Below are positions 7,334 through 12,802 of a stretch of DNA of 14,103 nucleotides, piece after piece (the stretch's first letter is position 1; every line of letters begins with the position of its first letter). This DNA comes from JAMLIN01 sp964476625 (GTDB lineage Bacteria; Pseudomonadota; Gammaproteobacteria; Burkholderiales; Burkholderiaceae_E), in NCBI GenBank assembly GCA_964476625.1, contig CAYZBJ010000094.1, forward strand, positions 1 to 14,103, given 5' to 3'. The notes under the pieces were generated by a model. That model ran no database searches and had not been told where the DNA came from. It was given only the letters and a program-made list of their open reading frames with translations. A program made the translations under genes and the position numbers.

Positions 7334-7864
7334 TTAGTCTGGCCGCTCCGCCCCTGGCGTACCCGCCCCGGCGCCCAGCGCCCGCTGCATGAACACCGTG
7401 TCGAGCCAGCGCCCGAATTTCCAGCCCGAGTCACGCAGGATGCCGGCGGCCTCGAAGCCGAGCGCGAGGTGCAGGCCGATCGAGCCGACGTTGGCGCTGT
7501 CGCCGATCACCGCCACCATCTGGCGGGCGCCGAGCGCTTCGCAGCGCCGGATCAGTTCGACGACGAGCGCGCGGCCGGCGCCATTGCGCTGCTGTCCGGG
7601 CGCGACGTAGACCGAGTCCTCGACGCAATAGCGGTAGGCGGGCCGCGGCCGGTACTGGTTGGCGTAGGCGAAGCCGGAGATCCGTCCTTCGTGCTCGGCG
7701 ACGAGCCAGGGCCAGCCGGCGGCGAGCACCGCATTGCGGCGCTCGCGCATCTGCGCTTCGTCGGGCGGCTCGATCTCGAAGGAGCCGGTGCCATGGCGGA
7801 CGTGATGGGCGTAGATCGCGGTGATCGCGGCGAGATCGGCATCGGTCGCATCACGTACCTGCAT
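7334..7864 (-). CDS. GNAT N-acetyltransferase, phosphinothricin/methionine-sulfoximine acetyltransferase type
   Basis: The 176-residue cytoplasmic enzyme should transfer acetyl from acetyl-CoA to an amino group. It resembles the PAT/Bar and MnaT (YncA) branch: IRDAT-like start (VRDATDADLAAITAIYAHHV), GSFEIEPP near 27-34, YANQYRPRPAYRYCVEDSVYV at about 67-87 and the acetyl-CoA pyrophosphate loop QRNGAG at 92-97, then SIGLHLALGFEAAGIL. E82 corresponds to the Glu of the family VE-S-VYV motif. Length is normal. ATG 7864 is preceded by AGGGG with 5 bases spacing. It is last in the minus-strand gene series, 61 bases after the MBL-fold gene, and converges with the DUF2783 gene across a 103-base gap. 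Natural substrates are often methionine sulfoximine/sulfone or amino-acid analogues; the real one here is unknown. Confidence 0.85.
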   Translation of the reverse strand: MQVRDATDADLAAITAIYAHHVRHGTGSFEIEPPDEAQMRERRNAVLAAGWPWLVAEHEGRISGFAYANQYRPRPAYRYCVEDSVYVAPGQQRNGAGRALVVELIRRCEALGARQMVAVIGDSANVGSIGLHLALGFEAAGILRDSGWKFGRWLDTVFMQRALGAGAGTPGAERPD

Positions 7865-7925
7865 GTCCGCCCCTGTTTCTTGTTCTCTGCCGTGTCCGCT
7901 TGCGGCTGTGTCGTTGCGGCTTCGC

Positions 7926-8855
7926 TCAGCCGCGGTTGGCGACCAACTCGCCGTCGCGCACCGCCTGGCCAGCTTCGACGAGCGAGTCGATCGCCCAGAT
8001 GATCGCCGCTTCGGTGTCCATGCCGATCTGCCGGGCCGCGTCGCGCAGGACGCTGGCTTCGGCGAGGCCGGCCTGCATCTCGGCCATGGTCTCGCTCTCC
8101 GTGTAGAGCAGCCGGAACTTCAGCAGCGCCTTGATGGCGTGGCGGGCATGGCGTGGCGGATCGGCGGCCATTGTCTCGAGGCGCTGGCGCGCCCGGGCGA
8201 TCGCCGCGGCGACATCATCGAACATCGGGCCGTGGCCGGGCAGGACCCGGCGCGGTGCGAGCGACGCGATGAGTTCGAGTACCGCGCGCTGCTCGGCGAA
8301 GCCCGATTCATCCTGCAGTTCGGGAAAGATGATGCCGAAGCCGCTGGCCCAGAGGGCATCGGCGGAGATCAGCAGGCCGGCCTCGGGGGCGAACAGCACC
8401 AGCGACTCGGGGTCATGGCCCGGCGCCGCATGGGCGACCCAGCGCACGCCGCCGGCGTGGAACTCGTCGCCGGGCGCGAGCGCATCATCGACCGGAAAGC
8501 GTGGGCAGGGCTGGCCGATGTTGTGATGGGGGAGGGCATCGACGTCCCAGTCGCGGGCCGCGGCGAAGCTTGCCACCGGCACCGTGATCCGGCAGCCATG
8601 GCGCTCGTGCACCGCTGCATTGCCACCGCAGTGATCGGCATGCAGGTGGGTATTGATGATGCGGCCGATGCGTCGCGACGGGAGCGGGTCGCCGGCCAGC
8701 GCCGCGTCGACCAGCGCGAGCATCATCGGCGCGTGCTTGACGAAGCCGGTATCGACCATGGTGGTCGACTCGGCATCGACCAGCAGGACATGGTTGGCCG
8801 ACAGCCAGTCGCGTTCGATGAAGCGCACGCCCGGCGGGAGACCCCCAGCGCTCAA
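7926..8855 (-). CDS. MBL-fold metallo-hydrolase
   Basis: The 309-residue metallo-beta-lactamase-fold hydrolase has a full set of metal ligands: HLHADH at 70-75, H147 in APGHDPES, D166 in ISADALW and H208 in LPGHGP. These bind two metals. The Asp35-Thr-Gly strand (MVDTGF) is also typical. The group is broad (glyoxalase II-like, thioesterase, lactonase) and the C-terminal ~90 helical residues (LLKFRLLYTESETMAEMQ) probably form a substrate-covering domain. I chose the TTG start at 8855: it sits in a TTGA overlap with the stop of the preceding gene and has GGAG 6 bases upstream. GTG at 8828 is the main alternative and would remove nine residues. There is no signal peptide, so it should be cytoplasmic. 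DUF2783/FAD-hydroxylase loci elsewhere can contain MBL-fold hydrolases, so a functional link to the convergent pair is possible but unproven. Confidence 0.85.
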   Translation of the reverse strand: MSAGGLPPGVRFIERDWLSANHVLLVDAESTTMVDTGFVKHAPMMLALVDAALAGDPLPSRRIGRIINTHLHADHCGGNAAVHERHGCRITVPVASFAAARDWDVDALPHHNIGQPCPRFPVDDALAPGDEFHAGGVRWVAHAAPGHDPESLVLFAPEAGLLISADALWASGFGIIFPELQDESGFAEQRAVLELIASLAPRRVLPGHGPMFDDVAAAIARARQRLETMAADPPRHARHAIKALLKFRLLYTESETMAEMQAGLAEASVLRDAARQIGMDTEAAIIWAIDSLVEAGQAVRDGELVANRG

Positions 8856-9286
8856 GTCCCGCTCCGGGAGTACATCTCGGCGACGGCGCGAAAGGCATCG
8901 TCGAGCGCCGGCGTGCCCGCGTGCACGACCCGCGTCGGCCCCTTCACGGGCGCGAGCATCAGCCGGGTCGACCAGGGCATGCGCACCAGCTTGACCCGCT
9001 CGATGTCGTCCCAGCGCCATGAGCGCGGGGTGATGCCGGCCTGGCGGATGCCCTCGGCGTCGACGGTGGTGGTGCCGAAGACGATGAACCAGCAGCTCAT
9101 CGCCATCGCCACCGCGCCGGCGATCAGCACCAGCAGCAGCGGCGCGGGCAGGGCGACGTCGGCCGCCATCAGCCGGCTGCCGTAGCCGAAGACGGCCAGG
9201 GTGAGCACCACCGCGATCGCCGCGGCGGGGCGCTTGTAGGACAGGCCGGTCACCGGCGCCGGCAGCGGGATCTCATGCAAGGGCAT
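8852..9286 (-). CDS. Small two-helix membrane protein with a possible PH-like cytoplasmic domain
   Basis: The 144-residue protein has a short N-terminus, two hydrophobic segments (about 21-36 and 46-70) forming a hairpin, and then a soluble domain. That domain reads VDAEGIRQAG, SWRWDDIERVKL, an MLAP-type strand and an FRAVAEMY helix. A short hairpin followed by a beta-rich domain with a W-DI motif ending in a helix resembles the bacterial PH-like (bPH) membrane proteins. I assign it tentatively and know no function. ATG 9286 was chosen because the residues before it in the open frame are Arg/Pro-rich and look non-coding; its ribosome site is poor. The gene begins inside the last 14 bases of the DUF1289 gene and its stop overlaps the MBL-fold start (TTGA), so the three genes are packed as one translation unit. 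Confidence 0.65.
   Translation of the reverse strand: MPLHEIPLPAPVTGLSYKRPAAAIAVVLTLAVFGYGSRLMAADVALPAPLLLVLIAGAVAMAMSCWFIVFGTTTVDAEGIRQAGITPRSWRWDDIERVKLVRMPWSTRLMLAPVKGPTRVVHAGTPALDDAFRAVAEMYSRSGT
8862..8865 (-). promoter_or_regulatory. Ribosome binding site supporting the TTG start of the MBL-fold gene
   Basis: On the minus strand GGAG lies 6 bases before TTG 8855, inside the last codons of the upstream membrane-protein gene. Together with the TTGA stop/start overlap it supports translational coupling and the TTG start. Confidence 0.5.
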
Positions 9287-9485
9287 CGTCGTCCGGGAAA
9301 AGGGAGGCGGTATGCGTGTCCTGTTCGGCGCGCCGCGCCGGCAACTGCTTCCAGACCTGGCGGCGGGCGGCATCGGACATCGTCGCCCAGCCGGCGATCT
9401 CCTCGAGGGTGCGCTGGCAGCCCTCGCACCAGCGCTCGTCGGTCGTCATACGGCACACCGAGATGCAGGGCGAGGGCACCGCCAT
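9273..9485 (-). CDS. DUF1289 small Cys4 protein
   Basis: The 70-residue protein carries the DUF1289 pattern: PCISVC (C7, C11) followed by WCEGCQRTLEEIAGW (C20, C23), giving C-x3-C-x8-C-x2-C, then a helix with RRQVWKQLPARR. Four cysteines so placed could bind zinc or an iron-sulfur cluster; neither is proven for the family. ATG 9485 begins just before the conserved PSPC and lies 8 bases after the stop of the HMG-CoA lyase gene. No convincing ribosome site is visible, so it probably depends on ribosomes finishing the lyase. Its last 14 bases overlap the next gene. DUF1289 genes are widespread as small riders in proteobacterial operons, so its place here does not show a leucine-specific role. 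Confidence 0.85.
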   Translation of the reverse strand: MAVPSPCISVCRMTTDERWCEGCQRTLEEIAGWATMSDAARRQVWKQLPARRAEQDTHTASLFPDDDALA

Positions 9486-9493
9486 GGCCGGAC

Positions 9494-10432
9494 TCAGGCG
9501 GCGCTTCTGGCGGCGGCTTCGGCGGCCGCCGCCCGGCGCGCGAGCAGGGCGCGTCCGGCGCGCGCGCCATTGGCGCGGCCGAGCTGGTCGGAGATCCACT
9601 GGCCGGCGTCGACCAGGCCGTCGAGATCGAGCCCGGTCTCGATGCCCAGCCCATGCAGCATGTAGACGAGGTCCTCGGTGGCGACGTTGCCGGTCGCGCC
9701 CTTGGCGTAGGGGCAGCCGCCGAGGCCGGAGATCGAACTGTCGAACTTGTCGACGCCGACCTCGAGGCAGGCGAGCGTATTGGCGAGCGCCTGCCCGTAG
9801 GTGTCGTGGAAATGCCCCGACAGCTTCGCGAGCGGCACTTCCTTCGCCGCGGCTTCGAAGGTGCGGTAGACGTGTGCCGCGGTGCCCACGCCGATGGTGT
9901 CGGCGATGCCGATCTCGTGGCAGCCGAGGTCACGCATGCGGCGCACCACGTCGAGCACCGATTCGAGCGGCACTTCGCCCTGGTAGGGGCAGCCGAAGGC
10001 GACCGAGATCGCCGCGCGCAGCCGCAGGCCGTTGGCGAGCGCGCCCTCGGCGACCGGGCGGAAGCGCTCGATGCTCTCGGCGATCGAGCAGTTGATGTTC
10101 CGGTGCGAGAAGGCCTCGCTCGCCGCCCCGAAGATGACAACCTCGTCGGCGCCGGAGGCGAGCGCGCCCTCGAGGCCGCGCACATTGGGCGCGAGCACCG
10201 AGACCCGGCTGCCGGCAGGGCGCTCGATGCCCGCCATCACCTCGGGGGCATCGGCCATCTGCGGCACCCACTTCGGCGACACGAAGGAGGTCGCCTCGAA
10301 CTGGCGCACACCGGCGTCGGTGAGACGGCGGATCAGCTCGATCTTGGTCGCCGCCGACACCGGCTCCTTCTCGTTCTGCAGGCCGTCGCGCGGGCCGACT
10401 TCGGTCAGGTAGACACGTTTCGGATACTTCAT
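9494..10432 (-). CDS. mvaB: Hydroxymethylglutaryl-CoA lyase
   Basis: The enzyme splits 3-hydroxy-3-methylglutaryl-CoA into acetyl-CoA and acetoacetate, the last step of leucine/isovalerate breakdown (also called liuE/hmgL). The 312-residue length is normal. Seen in the sequence: the N-terminal EVGPRDGLQNE with R15 and D16 (catalytic Arg and metal-binding Asp in the family), the metal-binding GHFHDTYG with H207 and H209, and the signature GLGGCPYAKG at 236-245 with catalytic C240. The last ~25 residues are Ala/Arg-rich and variable. ATG 10432 places the first strand normally; the ribosome site is weak. A related function (the methylcrotonyl-CoA carboxylase alpha subunit) lies 2.3 kb upstream on the same strand, which supports leucine catabolism. 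The other lyases of this superfamily (homocitrate, 2-isopropylmalate synthases) are larger and lack GLGGCPYA. Confidence 0.93.
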   Translation of the reverse strand: MKYPKRVYLTEVGPRDGLQNEKEPVSAATKIELIRRLTDAGVRQFEATSFVSPKWVPQMADAPEVMAGIERPAGSRVSVLAPNVRGLEGALASGADEVVIFGAASEAFSHRNINCSIAESIERFRPVAEGALANGLRLRAAISVAFGCPYQGEVPLESVLDVVRRMRDLGCHEIGIADTIGVGTAAHVYRTFEAAAKEVPLAKLSGHFHDTYGQALANTLACLEVGVDKFDSSISGLGGCPYAKGATGNVATEDLVYMLHGLGIETGLDLDGLVDAGQWISDQLGRANGARAGRALLARRAAAAEAAARSAA

Positions 10433-10476
10433 GACGATCGTCCCCAGGTCGGCGCGGGCGCGGGATCGCGCGAGAC

Positions 10477-11409
10477 TCAGTAGCCGCGGTCGCGCTGGAC
10501 CTGACCACTGACCGGTTCGCCGGCCATCCATCGACGAATCTTAGCAGCGAGTTGCGCCGCGCCCTCGTCGGGCAGGGTGACCGCCGCCACATGCGGCGTC
10601 ATGCGCACGCCCGGATGGGTCCAGAAAGGGTGGTCGGCCGGCAGCGGCTCGGTCTCGTAGACGTCGAGGCTGGCGCCGAGCAGCTGGCCGGCGTCGATCG
10701 CGGCGACCAGGTCGGGCTCGACCACCAGCCCGCCGCGGGCGACGTTGATCAGCCAGGATTTGCGCGGCATCTTCGCCAGCGTCTCCCGGTTGATGATGCC
10801 GCGGGTCGCCTCGGTGAGCGGCGCAACCAGGATCAGCACCCGGGTGCGCGCGAAGAACTCGTCGCGCCGATCGGGGCCGAGTACCTCGATGCCGTCCTCG
10901 ACCCGGTTCGAGCCGGCCGCCGCGATGACCGAATAGCCGAAACCGCGGATCGCCGTGGCGATGCGGTGGCCGAGCACGCCGATGCCGAACATACCCACGG
11001 TGATGTCGCGCCGCGGGGTGTAGCCGAGCTGCTTCCAGATGCCCCGGGCCTGCTGCTCCTCGTACTGGTTGCGGCGCTGGGCATAGCGAAACAGCTCGGC
11101 GCAGCAGTACTCGGCCATCTGCGCGCCCATGCCGCCGTCCTCGATGCGGGCGATCGGCAGGTCGGCGGGCATGCTCGGATGGCCGAGCAGGTGGTCGACG
11201 CCGGCGGCCGCGCTCAGGAAGGCGCGCAGGCCGGTGACCCGTTCGAAGAAGTCGGCCGGCGGCTTCCAGCCGATCGCGTAGTCGGCGACCGCGCGCTGCT
11301 CGCCGTCGTCGATGAAGATCTCGGCCTCGGGTAGTTGTTCGGCGACCTCGTCACGCCAGCGGCGTGCGTAGTCGGCATAGGGGACGGTGATGGCGATGCG
11401 TGGTTTCAT
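10477..11409 (-). CDS. D-2-hydroxyacid dehydrogenase, glyoxylate/hydroxypyruvate reductase A (GhrA) type
   Basis: The 310-residue NAD(P)H-dependent enzyme reduces a 2-oxo acid to a D-2-hydroxy acid. The nucleotide-binding loop GIGVLG is at 142-147 and the catalytic triad is R225 (NVARGGLVV), E254 (YETEPLP) and H273 (TPHVAAVT). HxxxxWxHP-like DHPFWTHPGVRMTPH is the GhrA-type form of the active-site segment. Length equals that of E. coli GhrA (312). ATG 11409 starts a typical first strand (RIAITVP); an ATG 18 bases upstream is possible. The gene lies 44 bases upstream of the HMG-CoA lyase gene and 36 bases downstream of DUF2917, on the same strand. Glyoxylate or hydroxypyruvate are the default substrates; the branched 2-oxo acid of leucine is an alternative suggested only by position. 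Confidence 0.88.
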   Translation of the reverse strand: MKPRIAITVPYADYARRWRDEVAEQLPEAEIFIDDGEQRAVADYAIGWKPPADFFERVTGLRAFLSAAAGVDHLLGHPSMPADLPIARIEDGGMGAQMAEYCCAELFRYAQRRNQYEEQQARGIWKQLGYTPRRDITVGMFGIGVLGHRIATAIRGFGYSVIAAAGSNRVEDGIEVLGPDRRDEFFARTRVLILVAPLTEATRGIINRETLAKMPRKSWLINVARGGLVVEPDLVAAIDAGQLLGASLDVYETEPLPADHPFWTHPGVRMTPHVAAVTLPDEGAAQLAAKIRRWMAGEPVSGQVQRDRGY

Positions 11410-11445
11410 GCCCGAAGAATAGTGCATCGGGCATGGCCTCATCGC

Positions 11446-11727
11446 TCAGCAGGCATCGCCGTCCTGCGGGTCCGGCCGGGCGCCGGCCACGCGCAGGCGA
11501 CTGGGCGTCCAGGCGGTCAGCACCACCCGGTCGTCGCTGCCCAGCACCCAGCGCTGGCCGTCGCGCAGGAAGACATCGCGAGGCCGGCCCGGTTCGGTCA
11601 GCCAGAGAACGCCGCTGCGCAGGTCGATTTGCCCGCCGATCGCGTGCTCGAGGATCAGCGAGGCGCCCTTGGGCAGGAGCACTTCGGCGTCATCGGGAAG
11701 GCCGGCGAGAACATGCTGCTGGGTCAT
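11446..11727 (-). CDS. DUF2917 family protein
   Basis: The 93-residue protein resembles DUF2917: a cupin-like all-beta pattern with LPKGASLIL, the motif GVLWLTE at about 39-45, a nearby RDVFLRDGQRWVL (50-62) and VVLTAW strand. The function is unknown. It has no metal-binding His cluster, so it is not an ordinary cupin enzyme, and no signal or membrane segment. ATG 11727 has GGAG 6 bases upstream. It is the first gene of the minus-strand series and is divergent from the LysR-type regulator, an arrangement I recall for DUF2917 genes in betaproteobacteria. By the usual LysR rule it may be a direct target of that regulator, with the dehydrogenase 36 bases downstream. The C-terminal ~15 residues (GARPDPQDGDAC) look disordered. 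Confidence 0.75.
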   Translation of the reverse strand: MTQQHVLAGLPDDAEVLLPKGASLILEHAIGGQIDLRSGVLWLTEPGRPRDVFLRDGQRWVLGSDDRVVLTAWTPSRLRVAGARPDPQDGDAC

Positions 11728-11733
11728 GCCTAT

Positions 11734-11737
11734 CTCC
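11734..11737 (-). promoter_or_regulatory. Ribosome binding site of the DUF2917 gene
   Basis: GGAG (minus strand) lies 6 bases before ATG 11727 and favours it over the upstream in-frame ATG codons. It directly follows the downstream arm of the 7-base inverted repeat at 11737-11753, so pairing there could affect access to it. Confidence 0.55.
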
Positions 11738-11753
11738 ATGGCCGGGGGCCATG
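11737..11753. repeat. Perfect 7-base inverted repeat in the divergent LysR/DUF2917 region
   Basis: CATGGCC and GGCCATG are separated by GGG. The right arm runs into a self-complementary ATGCATGCAT at 11751-11760. It may be an operator half-site pair or, in the DUF2917 transcript, a short hairpin just before the ribosome site. Confidence 0.4.
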
Positions 11754-11758
11754 CATGC

Positions 11759-11787
11759 ATTCCAGCAAAGGCTTATGCTGCCGACAA
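11759..11787 (-). promoter_or_regulatory. Candidate sigma-70 promoter for the DUF2917 gene series
   Basis: On the minus strand TTGTCG (11787-11782, 4 of 6 matches to TTGACA) and TGGAAT (11764-11759, 4 of 6 matches to TATAAT) are exactly 17 bases apart. Transcription would begin near 11752, at the edge of the inverted repeat, giving a leader of about 25 bases. An imperfect palindrome AGCA-N8-TGCT (11764-11779) lies between the boxes and could be the LysR-type binding site. TTATGC occurs twice, at 11773-11778 and 11795-11800, 22 bases apart. Confidence 0.35.
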
Positions 11788-11809
11788 ACGGTGTTTATGC
11801 AGGCGACGG

Positions 11810-12802
11810 ATGCAGAATCCGCATGAATGGGGTGGGCGCCCCCTCGCTCTCGCGCACCTGCGGGTCTTCGAGGCGGCCGGCCGCCTGCTGAGCTTCACCG
11901 CCGCCGGCCGCGAATGCGCCCTGTCCCAGTCGGCGGTCAGCCGCCATGTCGCCGAGATCGAGCGCCAGCTCGGCACGGCGTTGTTCCTGCGCCGCACCCG
12001 GGCGCTGGAGCTGACCACCGCTGGCGCGGAGCTGCTGGTCGCGGTCCAGCAGGCGATCGCCCGGATCGACGAGTGCGTCGCCCGGCTGAAGATGCCCGAC
12101 GCCCGCTACCGGATCGACATCAGCACCTTCGCTTCCTTCGCCTCGATGTGGCTGGTGCCGCGGCTCGCCGATTTCCAGGCCCTGCATCCGGAAGCGGACA
12201 TCAGGCTTTCGGCGAGCGACCGCTACGTCGACCTCGATCGCGAGGGCTTCACCCTCGCCTTGCGCGCCTGCGACCGGCGCTATCCGCCGCCCGGGGCGAT
12301 CCACCTCTTCGACGAGACCGTCGCGCCGATGTGCAGCCCGCAGCTGGCCGGGCAGGCGGAGCAGGTCGGCCGGCCGCTGCGCGGACCGGCCGACCTCGCC
12401 CACCATGTGCTGCTCGACCTGCACTACGACCGCCCGCTCGCGGCGCTGGTCGATCGCTGGGACAAGTGGTTCCGCAAGATCGGGCATCCGCCGGTGCGCC
12501 CGCGCGGCCGGCTGATCTTCGACATGATCGACCAGATGCACCAGGCGGCGGTCGCCGGCCAGGGCATCGCGCTGGGTCGCCGACCCTTCTCCGATGCGAT
12601 GGTCGCCGCCGGCAAGCTGGTGGTGCCCTTCGGCGAGCCGGTCCCGACCGGCTACGCCTACTACGCCCTGCTGGCCGAACGCGCGGCGGGCGAGCCGACG
12701 GCGCAGGCTTTCATCGACTGGGTGCGCTCCGCCTGCCGGGATCAGTCGGAGGCCAGCTCGAACAGCTGGGCGCCTTCGGCGACCTGGTCGCCGACCGCGT
12801 AG
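11810..12802 (+). CDS. LysR-family transcriptional regulator, GcvA-like
   Basis: The 330-residue DNA-binding regulator has an N-terminal winged helix-turn-helix at about 11-70: LAHLRVFEAAGRLLSFTAAG, then LSQSAVSRHVAEIERQLG (38-55) and LFLRRTRALELTTAG. The inducer-binding domain follows (about 95-300), with the GcvA-like sequence FASMWLVPRLADFQ and VAGQGIALGRR. ATG 11810 was chosen because it gives the usual short lead-in; codons before it read Arg/Cys-rich non-coding sequence. It is divergent from DUF2917, so it probably controls that gene and itself. The last ~20 residues (from RDQSEASSN on) extend past the family's usual end and are encoded by the complement of the carboxylase gene's 3' end: the reading frame only stops 61 bases inside that gene. 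The inducer cannot be told from the sequence; GcvA itself responds to glycine, but many regulators of this branch do not. Confidence 0.88.
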   Translation: MQNPHEWGGRPLALAHLRVFEAAGRLLSFTAAGRECALSQSAVSRHVAEIERQLGTALFLRRTRALELTTAGAELLVAVQQAIARIDECVARLKMPDARYRIDISTFASFASMWLVPRLADFQALHPEADIRLSASDRYVDLDREGFTLALRACDRRYPPPGAIHLFDETVAPMCSPQLAGQAEQVGRPLRGPADLAHHVLLDLHYDRPLAALVDRWDKWFRKIGHPPVRPRGRLIFDMIDQMHQAAVAGQGIALGRRPFSDAMVAAGKLVVPFGEPVPTGYAYYALLAERAAGEPTAQAFIDWVRSACRDQSEASSNSWAPSATWSPTA

